Assembly (NCBI RefSeq): GCF_001295845.1
Contig: NZ_LJIC01000069.1
Span: 1 to 33,967 of the forward strand
Origin: Rhodopseudomonas sp. AAP120
GTDB lineage: Bacteria; Pseudomonadota; Alphaproteobacteria; Rhizobiales; Xanthobacteraceae
Direction of reading: 5' to 3'
DNA length: 33,967 bases
Shown: positions 17,358 to 26,385 of the stretch, piece by piece
Position numbering within the stretch: the first letter of the stretch is position 1
Layout of the letters: each line of letters opens with the position of its first letter
The notes under the pieces: model-generated
Told to the model about the DNA's origin: nothing
Database searches by the model: none
The model's input: only the letters and a program-made list of their open reading frames with translations
Translations under genes and position numbers: made by a program

Positions 17358-17374
17358 TTGCAAATCACTTGCAA
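17358..17374 (+). promoter_or_regulatory. Candidate manganese regulator (Mur/Fur-family) box before mntH
   Basis: TTGCAA (17358-17363), ATCAC, TTGCAA (17369-17374) gives two self-palindromic hexamers repeating every 11 bp, about one helical turn, 29 nt before the mntH ATG. In Bradyrhizobium japonicum mntH is controlled by manganese through the Fur/Mur protein, and alphaproteobacterial Mur sites are rich in TGCAA. The match is by eye. Confidence 0.6.
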
Positions 17375-17403
17375 GAAGGATCGAAATCATCCAGTCTGAG
17401 CAG

Positions 17404-18774
17404 ATGGACGCACGCACGCCTGGACCTCGCCCGGATCTGCCGCTTCCGCCCGAGGGGGCGACGGGCTGGCGCTCTGCGCGTGGTGAGCCATCGCTGGTCG
17501 GGATGTTCGGCTCGGTGCAGGCGCGGGCCAGCGGCTCGTTCGGCCGCAAGCTGATTGCGTTTCTCGGCCCGGGCTATCTGGTGGCCGTCGGCTACATGGA
17601 CCCGGGCAATTGGGCGACCTCGCTCGCCGGCGGCTCGAAGTTCGGCTACGCGCTGCTGACCGTTGCGCTGGTCTCCAACATCATGGCGATTATCCTGCAA
17701 TCGCTGTGCACGCGGCTCGGCGTCGGCGCCGGGCGCGACCTGGCGCAGGCCTGCCGCGATGCCTATCCGCGCTGGGTGTCCTGGCCGCTGTGGCTGTCGG
17801 CGGAGATCGCCATCACCGCCACCGACCTCGCCGAAGTGATCGGCACCGCGATCGGCCTCAATTTGCTGTTCGGCATTCCGCTCGAGCTCGGCGTGCTGAT
17901 CACGGCGGCGGACGTGTTTCTCGTATTGGCCCTGCAGGCGTTCGGCTTCCGCTGGATCGAGGCGTTCGTGGTGGCGCTGCTCGGCGTCATCGCCGCGTGT
18001 TTCGCGATCCAGATCGCCATGGCCGACCCGGACTGGGGCGCGGTGATCCGCGGCTTCGCGCCGACCACCGAGATCTTCAAGAACAGCGAGATGCTGTATC
18101 TGGCGCTCGGCATTCTCGGCGCCACGGTGATGCCGCATAATCTCTATCTGCACTCCGGCTTGGTGCAGACCCGCGGCTACCGCGACGACGATGCGTCGAA
18201 GCGCGAGGCGATCAAGTTCGCCACGGTCGATTCGACGATCGCGCTGTGCCTGGCGCTGACCATCAACGCCTCGATCCTGATCCTGGCGGCCGCCACCTTC
18301 CACCATGCCGGCAAGACCGACGTCGCCGAGCTCGATCAGGCCCACGCCTTCCTGGCGCCGCTGCTCGGCTCGACGCTGGCGCCGACGCTGTTCGGCATCG
18401 CGCTCTTGTGCTGCGGCCTCAACTCGACGATCACCGCGACGCTCGCCGGCCAGATCGTGATGGAGGGCTTCATCCAGTTCAAGATGAAGCCGTGGCTGCG
18501 CCGCATGATCACCCGCATGATCGCCATCGTGCCGGCGGTCGGTGTGACGATGTGGGCGGGCGAGAAGGCGACCGGGCAACTTTTGATCCTCAGCCAGGTG
18601 GTGCTGAGTTTGCAACTGCCGTTCGCGGTGGTGCCGCTGGTGCTGTTCACAGCCAGCCGCGCCAAGATGGGCGTGTTCGTCGCCCCGCGCTGGCTGACCG
18701 CGTCGGCCGCGGTGATCGCGGTGATCATCATCGCGCTGAACATGAAGCTGGTGTTCGACTTCGCGACGGGGTGA
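17404..18774 (+). CDS. mntH: Nramp-family divalent metal (manganese) transporter
   Basis: Proton-coupled Mn(II)/Fe(II) importer of the inner membrane. The 456-residue protein has about 11 membrane segments and both Nramp metal-site motifs: DPGNWAT in segment 1 (Asp66, Asn69) and MPHNLYLHS in segment 6 (Met243, His245, Asn246). The N-terminal 45 residues are hydrophilic and longer than in E. coli MntH. The start is ATG 17404; no strong ribosome site is visible. A Mur/Fur-like box just upstream suggests repression by manganese. It is convergent with bpt, with a perfect palindromic repeat in between. Confidence 0.94.
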   Translation: MDARTPGPRPDLPLPPEGATGWRSARGEPSLVGMFGSVQARASGSFGRKLIAFLGPGYLVAVGYMDPGNWATSLAGGSKFGYALLTVALVSNIMAIILQSLCTRLGVGAGRDLAQACRDAYPRWVSWPLWLSAEIAITATDLAEVIGTAIGLNLLFGIPLELGVLITAADVFLVLALQAFGFRWIEAFVVALLGVIAACFAIQIAMADPDWGAVIRGFAPTTEIFKNSEMLYLALGILGATVMPHNLYLHSGLVQTRGYRDDDASKREAIKFATVDSTIALCLALTINASILILAAATFHHAGKTDVAELDQAHAFLAPLLGSTLAPTLFGIALLCCGLNSTITATLAGQIVMEGFIQFKMKPWLRRMITRMIAIVPAVGVTMWAGEKATGQLLILSQVVLSLQLPFAVVPLVLFTASRAKMGVFVAPRWLTASAAVIAVIIIALNMKLVFDFATG

Positions 18775-18778
18775 AGAT

Positions 18779-18862
18779 GTAGCCCGGATGAGCGAAGCGA
18801 TATCCGGGTTCCAGTCCAAAAGCCGTTGCTGCCCCGGATGTCGCTTCGCTCATCCGGGCTAC
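18779..18862. repeat. Palindromic intergenic repeat, copy C (perfect 22-bp arms)
   Basis: Bases 18779-18800 and 18841-18862 are perfect reverse complements over 22 nt around a 40-nt centre that itself holds partial CCGGAT/ATCCGG repeats. It starts 4 nt after the mntH stop and ends 19 nt before the end of the convergent bpt gene, so it occupies nearly the whole gap and could act as a two-way terminator. It shares the AGCGAAGCGA core with copies A and F but is otherwise a different family. Confidence 0.9.
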
Positions 18863-18881
18863 TAGACCGCGCCGCTTACTA

Positions 18882-19655
18882 TCAATCCTGCGGCTCGGGC
18901 TGTTCGCCGCTGGCGTCGACGCGGAGCCAGCCGCTCGGGGCCAGCCGCTGCTGCGGCAGGTAGCGGCCCTTGTAGTCCATCTTCTTGGAGCCTTCGATCC
19001 AGTAGCCGAGATAGACGTAGGGCAGGCCGAGGCGGCGGGCGCGGGCGATGTGATCGAGGATCATGAAGGTGCCGAGCGAGCGGCTCTGCTCGCCGGGCTC
19101 GTAGAACGAGTACACCATCGACAGCCCGTCACCCAGCACGTCGGTCAGCGCCGCGGCCATCAGGTCGCCGCCGCGGCCGGTGATGCCGGTGTCCACGGTC
19201 CGCTTGCGATACTCGATGATGCGGGTCTCGACGTGGCTGTCCTCGACCATCATGGCGTAGTCCAGCACGGTCATGTCGGCCATGCCGCCGTTGCGATGGC
19301 GCTGATCGAGATAGGCGCGGAACACCGAATACTGCTCGGAGGTCGGCACCGGATTGCGCTGCTCGCCGACGATGTCGGCGTTGCGGGCGAGGATCTTGCG
19401 CTGGTTGCGCGACGGCCGAAATTCGTTGGCGACGACCCGGACCGAGACGCAGGCGCGGCACTGGTCGCAGGCCGGGCGGTAGGCGATCGACTGGCTGCGG
19501 CGGAAGCCGCCATGGGTCAGCAGGTCGTTGAGCTCGCCGGCTTTGTTGCCGACCAGATGGGTGAACACCTTGCGCTCGTGCCGGCCCGGCAGATACGGGC
19601 ACGGCGAGGGGGCCGTCAGATAGAACTGCGGGGTGTCGCGCGAGTGCTGAGTCAC
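18882..19655 (-). CDS. bpt: Aspartate/glutamate leucyltransferase (Bpt, ATE family)
   Basis: Transfers leucine from Leu-tRNA to N-terminal Asp or Glu of proteins, making them N-end-rule substrates for ClpS/ClpAP. The 257-residue protein starts [20 protein letters not shown] and shows the ATE signature [23 protein letters not shown], with the CxxC of the N-terminal domain, and the C-terminal [22 protein letters not shown] prefer GTG 19655, which gives the usual rhizobial N-terminus; a TTG at 19676 would add seven residues. Bpt rather than arginyltransferase is inferred from the bacterial family. Downstream of the RDD gene on the same strand. Confidence 0.92.
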   Translation of the reverse strand: MTQHSRDTPQFYLTAPSPCPYLPGRHERKVFTHLVGNKAGELNDLLTHGGFRRSQSIAYRPACDQCRACVSVRVVANEFRPSRNQRKILARNADIVGEQRNPVPTSEQYSVFRAYLDQRHRNGGMADMTVLDYAMMVEDSHVETRIIEYRKRTVDTGITGRGGDLMAAALTDVLGDGLSMVYSFYEPGEQSRSLGTFMILDHIARARRLGLPYVYLGYWIEGSKKMDYKGRYLPQQRLAPSGWLRVDASGEQPEPQD

Positions 19656-19729
19656 GTCGGTCCGTTCAATGTCCAACGCGGTCCAGCATCGCGCCCCGGC
19701 CGGCTGCGGTCAATCGGTTTGGCGGCCGG

Positions 19730-20305
19730 TCACGGGCGGGCCGGCTCCGCGGCCAGCGCCGTGCTGTTGATAATCACGGTTCCGAGCACGATGTCGTGCA
19801 GCAGCCGGCGGCGGCCGTTGAACAGGCCGACCAGCAGCACCAGCGGCGACAGCGCCGATACCGATAGCCAGAACAGGAAGGCGTGCACGGCGCCGAGCAC
19901 GAAGTAGCCGGGCTCGCCGCTCCAGGTCACCAGCTCGATGCCCATCGCGCGCATGCCGAGCGTCGCCGAATGCGGTCCGCCGAGCGAGGCGCCGTAATAC
20001 ACCAGCGCCCAGATCACCGACGCCGGCGAGACGATCCAGAACAGCGTCCAGCCCAGCCCCAGCGTCACCACGCCGAATACCGCGATGAACACGCAGGCGA
20101 GAATCACCGGGATCGCCAGCACCACGACGTCGATCAGGAACGCAAAGACGCGCTTGATCAGCACGCCCTGGAATAATTCCGGAGCGCGCCAGGGATCGAA
20201 AGCCGCCGGCTGATCATAGCTGCTGCCGCGCGACTCATCGGCGCGCGAGCCGGCGCTGCGCCAGCCGGCGTTCGGGCCGGACCCGTTCGAACCATAATCA
20301 GACAT
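19730..20305 (-). CDS. RDD-family membrane protein
   Basis: A 191-residue membrane protein. The first 45 residues are polar and Gly/Ser-rich, followed by the RDD domain: LIKRVFAFLIDVVVLAIPVI with the Arg-Asp pair, segment FWIVSPASVIWALVYYGASLGGPHSATLGMRAMGIELV, given here as about 114-142, and the C-terminal LFNGRRRLLHDIVLGTVII. RDD proteins are thought to be transporters or membrane regulators; none can be specified here. I chose ATG 20305, preceded by a GGGAGCG ribosome site, rather than an upstream in-frame ATG at 20365. It lies between hemB and bpt on the minus strand. Confidence 0.9.
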   Translation of the reverse strand: MSDYGSNGSGPNAGWRSAGSRADESRGSSYDQPAAFDPWRAPELFQGVLIKRVFAFLIDVVVLAIPVILACVFIAVFGVVTLGLGWTLFWIVSPASVIWALVYYGASLGGPHSATLGMRAMGIELVTWSGEPGYFVLGAVHAFLFWLSVSALSPLVLLVGLFNGRRRLLHDIVLGTVIINSTALAAEPARP

Positions 20306-20384
20306 CACCGCGCTCCCGCGTGCAAAATAGCGACGCGGTTCGACATGGCGACGGCACGGGCTCACCGCAAGACCGCCGCGACAT

Positions 20385-20412
20385 TACGGAGCGGCAATAC
20401 GGAGCGGCAATT
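20385..20412. repeat. 13-bp tandem duplication
   Basis: ACGGAGCGGCAAT occurs twice in direct contact (20386-20398 and 20399-20411), followed by a decayed third unit TTCGGGGCGG. It lies in the 172-bp gap between the hemB end and the RDD start. Probably a slippage duplication; no function inferred. Confidence 0.75.
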
Positions 20413-20477
20413 CGGGGCGGTGTGCGACCTCAGTCCGGCCGATCTGAAGACGATCAGCCGGCGTTCAGGAGTGCTGA

Positions 20478-21566
<1,089 letters not shown>

Positions 21567-21579
21567 TCAAGCTAGCATT

Positions 21580-21608
21580 TTGACATTGCCGCGTCACTGC
21601 GCTGTTGA
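21580..21608 (+). promoter_or_regulatory. Weak candidate promoter for the membrane protein at 21718
   Basis: A consensus TTGACA (21580-21585) is followed after 17 nt by TGTTGA (21603-21608), a poor -10. It lies in the hemB divergent gap. Suggestive only. Confidence 0.25.
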
Positions 21609-21717
21609 TTTGGCGCAATCGCGGCGCAGCACGCGCCATCACAGGTGATTGATTTTGCCGTCTCGGCGGGCCAAGACTCCTGCCGCACTGCGATCGACCA
21701 CCCGAGTCCGGAGCCGC

Positions 21718-22188
21718 ATGACCGAAATCCAACCCACGTCGCGCGAACAGCCGCCGCGAGATCCCGCGGTCGGAGTCGCCGCGATCGCGCCAGAGCGCGA
21801 CGAGCAGCACGAGAACGACTGGACCCAGCGTCTGGTGCTGTTCCTGCGCGTGATGGCGGTGATCTCGATCTGCAAGGGACTGTATCACTGGGCGCAGATC
21901 ACCGGCTTCATCGGCGGCGAGGACGACGCCTTCGAGGTGCAGTCGATGGCGTGGCAGACCGCGACCGTCTATTTCGCCGTGATCGAACTGGTGGCTGCGA
22001 TCGGCTTGTGGCTGGCGACGCCATGGGGCGCCGTGGTCTGGCTCACCACCGTGGTGTCGATGGCGGTGATCGAACTGATGTTTCCGGCGATCTATGGCGG
22101 CAGCCTGCTGATCGTCTCGATCGAGGCGCTGCTGCTCGCTGCCTATCTGGCGCTCGCCTGGATGGCGGCGCGCGAACGGCCGCCATAG
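21718..22188 (+). CDS. Conserved membrane protein (DUF6163-like), unknown function
   Basis: A 156-residue protein with a polar N-terminal 40 residues and about four membrane segments (roughly 40-58, 76-97, 101-121 and 126-146). The DUF6163 label is from memory of rhizobial annotations and is tentative. ATG 21718 has GGAG 5-8 nt upstream; an earlier in-frame ATG at 21649 has no such site and would overlap the hemB promoter region. It is divergent from hemB and 74 nt upstream of the acyl-CoA synthetase gene, with which it may be cotranscribed. No function can be read. Confidence 0.82.
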   Translation: MTEIQPTSREQPPRDPAVGVAAIAPERDEQHENDWTQRLVLFLRVMAVISICKGLYHWAQITGFIGGEDDAFEVQSMAWQTATVYFAVIELVAAIGLWLATPWGAVVWLTTVVSMAVIELMFPAIYGGSLLIVSIEALLLAAYLALAWMAARERPP

Positions 22189-22262
22189 CGCCGTCTTCGC
22201 CGCGACGCGCCGAACGGCCGCGGGGCTCATCACAAACAATCAACGACAACGGGGAGGGCATC

Positions 22263-23828
22263 ATGGATCAGCTTCATTCGGGCGGCACCGGCGGCAGCCT
22301 GATCGTCAACGCCATCGCGCGCTATGGCGATCGGCCGGCGATCGCCGACGACACCACGCGCTGGACCTATCGCGAATTCGGCCAGGCGGTCGGCCGCTTC
22401 ATCACGCTGTTTCGCGCCGTCGGCCTGACCAGGGGCAGCGCGCTGTCGATCCTGTCGTCGAACCGCGCCGAGTCCTGGGCGGCGATCTCGGCCGCGACCG
22501 TGATGGGGCTGCGCTACACGCCGCTGCATCCGATGGCCGCCGAGGACGACCACGCCTTCATCATCGAAGACGCCGAGATCGATGCGCTGATCGTCGAGAG
22601 CGGCAAGTTCGCCGCGCGCGGTCTGGCGATCCGCAGCCGCGTCCCGAGCCTCAAGCATTTGCTGTCGTTCGGTCCGGTCGAGGGCGCGCGCGATCTGCTC
22701 GACGGCTTCGCCGGCGTCGAGTCGGCGCCGCTGATCGACGAGAGCGTCACCTCCGACATCGCCTGGCTCGCCTACACCGGCGGCACCACCGGCCGCTCCA
22801 AGGGCGTGATGATCCCGCATCGCGCGCTGACCACGATGGCGGTCATTCTGTATTCGGATTGGGACTGGCCGGCGGAGATCCGCTATCTCGCCGCGACGCC
22901 GATCAGCCACGCCGCCGGCGTCACCGTCTATCCGGTGATGATGCGCGGCGGCTTCACGCGGCTGGTGCAGGGCTTCGAGATCGAATCCTATTGCCGCACC
23001 GTCGCCGAGGACAGGATCACCGCCGCCTTCCTGGTGCCGACGCTGATCTACGCGTTGATCGACGCCGAAGCGGTGAGGGCACGCTACGACATGTCGTCGC
23101 TCGACATGATCGTGTACGGCGCCGCGCCGATGTCGCCGGACCGGCTGCGCGAGGGCATCAAGATTTTCGGCAACGTGTTCGTGCAGCTCTACGGCCAGAC
23201 CGAAGCGCCGCAATGCATCACCACGATGCGCAAGATCGACCACGACGACTCAAAGCCCGGCCGGCTCGGCTCGTGCGGACGGCCGAGCCCGCTGCTCGAC
23301 GTCAAGCTGCTCGATAGCGAGCTGCGCGAGGTCGGCGTCGGCGAGCCCGGCGAGATCTGCGTGCGCGGCACGCTGGTGATGGATGGCTATTGGAAGCGGC
23401 CCGAGGCGACCGCGGAGGCGTTTCGCGGCGGCTGGCTGCACACCGGCGATGTCGCCGTGAAGGACGCCGACGGTTACTTGTATATCGTCGACCGGACCAA
23501 GGACATGATCATCTCCGGCGGCTTCAACATCTATCCGCGCGAAGTCGAGGATGCGCTGATGGCGCATCACGCGGTCGCATCCGCCGCGGTGATCGGCGTG
23601 CCGGATGAAAAATGGGGCGAGGCGGTGAAGGCATTCGTCGTGCTCAAGCCCGGCGCCAACAACGACGCCGCCGAGCTGCAGGCCCATGTGAAAGACAAGC
23701 GCGGCGCGCCGTGGTCGCCGAAATCGATCGACTTCGTCGACGCCATTCCGGTGACCGGTCTCGGCAAGATCGACCGCAAGGTGTTGCGCGCACCGTACTG
23801 GGAAGGACGCACGCGCGGCGTCGCGTAA
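22263..23828 (+). CDS. Acyl-CoA synthetase / AMP-dependent ligase (FadD-like)
   Basis: Adenylate-forming ligase that activates a carboxylic acid with ATP and joins it to CoA. The 521-residue protein has the P-loop motif YTGGTTGRSKG (171-181), YGQTEAP, the HTGD motif (Asp396) followed by DGYLYIVDRTKDMIISGG, and catalytic Lys502 in VTGLGKIDRK. The length and closest motifs fit class I fatty or aromatic acyl-CoA ligases; substrate is not evident. Start ATG 22263 follows GGGGAGGG. The LdtR-type regulator lies 330 bp downstream on the same strand. Confidence 0.92.
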   Translation: MDQLHSGGTGGSLIVNAIARYGDRPAIADDTTRWTYREFGQAVGRFITLFRAVGLTRGSALSILSSNRAESWAAISAATVMGLRYTPLHPMAAEDDHAFIIEDAEIDALIVESGKFAARGLAIRSRVPSLKHLLSFGPVEGARDLLDGFAGVESAPLIDESVTSDIAWLAYTGGTTGRSKGVMIPHRALTTMAVILYSDWDWPAEIRYLAATPISHAAGVTVYPVMMRGGFTRLVQGFEIESYCRTVAEDRITAAFLVPTLIYALIDAEAVRARYDMSSLDMIVYGAAPMSPDRLREGIKIFGNVFVQLYGQTEAPQCITTMRKIDHDDSKPGRLGSCGRPSPLLDVKLLDSELREVGVGEPGEICVRGTLVMDGYWKRPEATAEAFRGGWLHTGDVAVKDADGYLYIVDRTKDMIISGGFNIYPREVEDALMAHHAVASAAVIGVPDEKWGEAVKAFVVLKPGANNDAAELQAHVKDKRGAPWSPKSIDFVDAIPVTGLGKIDRKVLRAPYWEGRTRGVA

Positions 23829-24158
23829 GATTTTCGGAGAATTGTCGCCGGTAAGGTTCCGGTCACCTTAAAGGGTTCGGTCACGTCCGTTACGGGAATC
23901 TTTCGAATTGTAACGGAGCTGTTCTCAAATGCGACAAGCGGGGCGATGAGGGCTCGGAATCGGCCCTCATCCGTCAATGAAACGTTGCGAGAAGTGCCTG
24001 ATCTGCGGGCTTAATCCACGATTCACTGTCTTAAATTCATGATCTCTTTATCGTCTTATTTAAGCTGATGTTCAAAGCACCCCCTTAAGGTGGACCTATC
24101 AGACGAGACACAAGTTTCGTCGAATAAGTCGATCAAAAAAGACGACAGGGGAAGTGTC
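23829..24158. other. 330-bp intergenic region with several dyads, before ldtR-type gene
   Basis: AT-rich relative to its flanks and without a gene I can support. It holds two inverted repeats: TAAGGT (23852-23857) with ACCTTA (23865-23870), and CCGTTAC (23887-23893) with GTAACGG (23910-23916). CCTTAAGG occurs again near 24082. These may be regulator sites for the MarR-type gene downstream. No intrinsic terminator with a T-run follows the ligase gene. Confidence 0.5.
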
Positions 24159-24677
24159 ATGATCAAAGCCGTCGCCACGGCAGCCGAAACCGCCGCGCCC
24201 GCAGTTGCAGGTCAAGCGCCGGTCCAGCCGCTCTATCTCGAGGCTCTCACTCTGGTGGAGCGGCTGCACCGCCGGCTGCTCGACGTCATCAAGGACGAGT
24301 TCGATCGCCGCGGCCGCGCTGATATCAACTCGGTGCAGGCGCTGCTGCTGTACAACATCGGCGACAAGGAGCTGACCGCTGGCGAGCTGCGCACGCGCGG
24401 TTACTATCTCGGCTCCAACGTGTCGTACAATCTGAAGAAGCTGGTGGAGCTCGGCTTCCTCGATCATCAGCGTTCGCGTGTCGACCGCCGCTCGGTGCGG
24501 ATCCGCCTGACCGCGCAGGGCCAGGAAGTCCGCCACATCGTCGAGGCGCTGTATCAGAAGCACGTCAAGACGGTGGAGCAGGTCGGCGGCATCTCCAGCG
24601 AGGAGTTCGCCACGCTGAACAAGTCGCTGCACCGCCTCGAGCGGTTCTGGACCGACCAGATCCTGTATCGCCTCTGA
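24159..24677 (+). CDS. ldtR: MarR-family regulator, LdtR type
   Basis: A 172-residue winged-helix regulator. The recognition region GYYLGSNVSYNLKKLVELGFLDHQRSRVDRRSVRIRLT matches the LdtR group of rhizobia and Liberibacter (shown here as about residues 85-120), where LdtR affects cell-wall L,D-transpeptidase and stress genes. The N-terminal 25 residues are Ala/Pro rich. ATG 24159 follows AGGGGAA; a GTG at 24090 would add 23 residues. It is followed by a strong terminator, so it is monocistronic or the end of a ligase-ldtR unit. The target set here is unknown. Confidence 0.85.
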   Translation: MIKAVATAAETAAPAVAGQAPVQPLYLEALTLVERLHRRLLDVIKDEFDRRGRADINSVQALLLYNIGDKELTAGELRTRGYYLGSNVSYNLKKLVELGFLDHQRSRVDRRSVRIRLTAQGQEVRHIVEALYQKHVKTVEQVGGISSEEFATLNKSLHRLERFWTDQILYRL

Positions 24678-24781
24678 TCCCGATCCGGGAGCGCGCCGAC
24701 GCCAACCGGCGACCAGCCGGACTGTCCGCAGAAGACAGGCACGCGCGCTTCTTCTACCCTCAGGCTCTCCAGTCTGTCGTC

Positions 24782-24809
24782 AACGGCTCCCCGCAAGGGA
24801 GCCGTTTTT
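24782..24809 (+). terminator. Rho-independent terminator after ldtR
   Basis: AACGGCTCCC (24782-24791) pairs perfectly with GGGAGCCGTT (24797-24806) across a five-base loop and continues into TTTTTG. It lies about 105 nt after the regulator's stop codon. Confidence 0.92.
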
Positions 24810-24832
24810 GTTGTTGCCGCGCTTAATCGGCG

Positions 24833-24872
24833 GCCGCGCGATATTTCGCGCGGCGGCGGAACTTTTCGCCGC
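24833..24872 (+). promoter_or_regulatory. Two adjacent GC-rich hairpins before the 24923 gene
   Basis: GCCGCGCGA (24833-24841) pairs perfectly with TCGCGCGGC (24846-24854) over a TATT loop; GCGGCG (24853-24858) pairs with CGCCGC (24867-24872). The two share bases, so they are mutually exclusive at the junction. They end about 50 nt before the start codon. Could be a leader structure; neither has a T-run. Confidence 0.45.
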
Positions 24873-24922
24873 GTTGCAACTTATGATCCCCGGAGAAGCT
24901 GCAAACTCTGGACGGGGACACC

Positions 24923-25123
24923 ATGAACGTCGACGTGATCGGCCGAGCCTACGACATCGCCGCGAATTATCTGCGCCGCAGCGGGGTCATCGCCGACACC
25001 TCGGCGACTCACGATGCCTTGCTGCAGCTCATCGTCCAGATGTTTCACCGCGGCGAACGACATCCGATCAAGCTCGCCAACAAGGCGATTTCCATTTTCG
25101 AGGCCGCCAAGATCGCGGCCTGA
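24923..25123 (+). CDS. Small conserved hypothetical protein, 66 aa
   Basis: A 66-residue soluble, mostly helical protein (for example AYDIAANYLRRSGV and KLANKAISIFEAAKIAA). No signal or membrane segment and no known domain that I recognise. ATG 24923 has GGACGGGG upstream. It is the first of four small plus-strand genes closely spaced to 26264; the next begins 15 nt after its stop, suggesting a common transcript. Coding bias and spacing argue it is a gene. Function unknown. Confidence 0.75.
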   Translation: MNVDVIGRAYDIAANYLRRSGVIADTSATHDALLQLIVQMFHRGERHPIKLANKAISIFEAAKIAA

Positions 25124-25138
25124 GCAGAGAGGCATTTC

Positions 25139-25354
25139 ATGCAACGAGCCATCGACCGCGTGCTCCAGACCTACGGCCTGCTGACCAGCCAGGAAGCGGC
25201 CGAGCAGGCGAAGGTCAAGGTGGAAAACTACATCCGCACGCTGTTCGAAGCCGGCGAGACCGACGATAATCGGCTGACGGTGTGCGGGCTGGTGTATCTG
25301 CGCCAGCTCGACGGCAGCAACGATCCGGTGAAGGCGGGCTACACCGGCCTGTGA
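25139..25354 (+). CDS. Small conserved hypothetical protein, 71 aa
   Basis: A 71-residue soluble protein whose N-terminal half is an amphipathic helix (AIDRVLQTYGLLTSQEAAEQ) followed by KVKVENYIRTLFEAGETDDN. I recognise no family. The start follows an AGAGAGG ribosome site within the 15-nt gap after the previous gene, and the next gene begins 12 nt after its stop. Tight spacing on both sides points to an operon with the 66-residue and DUF4142-like genes. No function assigned. Confidence 0.78.
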   Translation: MQRAIDRVLQTYGLLTSQEAAEQAKVKVENYIRTLFEAGETDDNRLTVCGLVYLRQLDGSNDPVKAGYTGL

Positions 25355-25366
25355 GGCAGGTTCACG

Positions 25367-25924
25367 ATGATCCGATTGGTCGCCGGGCTGGTTGCAATCC
25401 TCCCGGCGATCGTCGTTTTCGCCGGCGCCATCGCCGGCTCGGAGACGCCGCGCAAGCGCTCGCTGCTGGAAGACCTCGGCATCAAGCGCGTATTGGGCTG
25501 GCCGCCCAACGCCCATGACGTGCTGCGGCTCCTCCACGAATTCGACATGGTGCAGCTTCGTGCCGCCGCGCTGGCGGAGACCCGCGGCAACGACCAGGTG
25601 CGGCAGTTCGCGGCCGAACAGGCGGCACGGGCGCAGCAGCGCGAGGCCGCGATCGCGCGGCTCAACACCTTCGGGCTGCTCAACATCGATTTCGCCACCG
25701 ATCCCAGCCTGGTCCGCCGCAACGAGCTGGCGGGCCTGCAGGGGGCCGTGGGGCAGGCGTTCCTGAGCGACTATCTGGCCAAGCAGCGCGACGACCTCGA
25801 CGACGCCATCGGCCTGCTGCGGCGCTATCTGCTGCACCCCGACAATGACGACGTCCGCCGCTTCGCCAAGCAGCAGTTGCCGCTGCTCGAACAGACCCGC
25901 GAGGAGCTGCTGCGGCTGCAGTGA
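25367..25924 (+). CDS. DUF4142-like exported or anchored protein
   Basis: A 185-residue protein with an N-terminal hydrophobic segment (about 2-24), likely a signal peptide or anchor. The mature part is all-helical and resembles the DUF4142 ferritin-like four-helix fold: FDMVQLRAAALAETRGNDQVRQFA, shown as about 59-82, then GLQGAVGQAFLSDYLAKQRD and the late DDVRRFAKQQLPLLEQTREE. The usual buried His residues of DUF4142 are mostly absent, so metal binding is doubtful. It follows the 71-residue gene by 12 nt. The family call is by pattern and moderately secure. Confidence 0.72.
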   Translation: MIRLVAGLVAILPAIVVFAGAIAGSETPRKRSLLEDLGIKRVLGWPPNAHDVLRLLHEFDMVQLRAAALAETRGNDQVRQFAAEQAARAQQREAAIARLNTFGLLNIDFATDPSLVRRNELAGLQGAVGQAFLSDYLAKQRDDLDDAIGLLRRYLLHPDNDDVRRFAKQQLPLLEQTREELLRLQ

Positions 25925-26036
25925 AGGCGGGCGGCGCCGATGCGATCCGGGGCCGGCCGACTGTCAACCGGATTTCATGCCCACCGGCGAAATTCATGCG
26001 CCGCCGTCGCCGCGTTGGGCTACAAGGCGGCTCGAA

Positions 26037-26264
26037 ATGCAGCAGCAAGGGCAGGGCATGGACAAGAAGGCGATGCGCGAGGAGGCCGAACGGCTGATGC
26101 GCGAGGCGATGGCTAACAAGACCGTCACGGTGAAGCAGGGTGACACCGTGATCATGGCGACCTGCGGCAAATGCGGCGCGCCCAACAAGGTCAAGGCACC
26201 GAAGGGCGTCACCCGCGTCGCCTACGCCTGCAAGGAATGTGGGGCGAAGCAGGAGACGATGTAG
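26037..26264 (+). CDS. Small zinc-ribbon protein
   Basis: A 75-residue protein: a charged N-terminal helix (KKAMREEAERLMREAMAN), a short strand segment, then two CxxC knuckles, CGKCG and CKECG, 20 residues apart, forming a zinc ribbon. Such proteins often bind nucleic acid or partner proteins. I chose ATG 26037, which has AAGGCGG six bases upstream; ATG 26058 is an alternative and the frame stays open further up without support. Separated from the DUF4142-like gene by 112 nt. Role unknown. Confidence 0.78.
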   Translation: MQQQGQGMDKKAMREEAERLMREAMANKTVTVKQGDTVIMATCGKCGAPNKVKAPKGVTRVAYACKECGAKQETM

Positions 26265-26385
26265 GCGCCTTTGCGGCGTCCGCAGCCCGGGTGCCGCGCG
26301 GCGAAATCCGGCGCGGCGCGATATCGACGACGTCCCAACCCGGCCGGCCGTGTCGGCGCGCCGCGCAAGCTTTCAGGAGGCCGCC

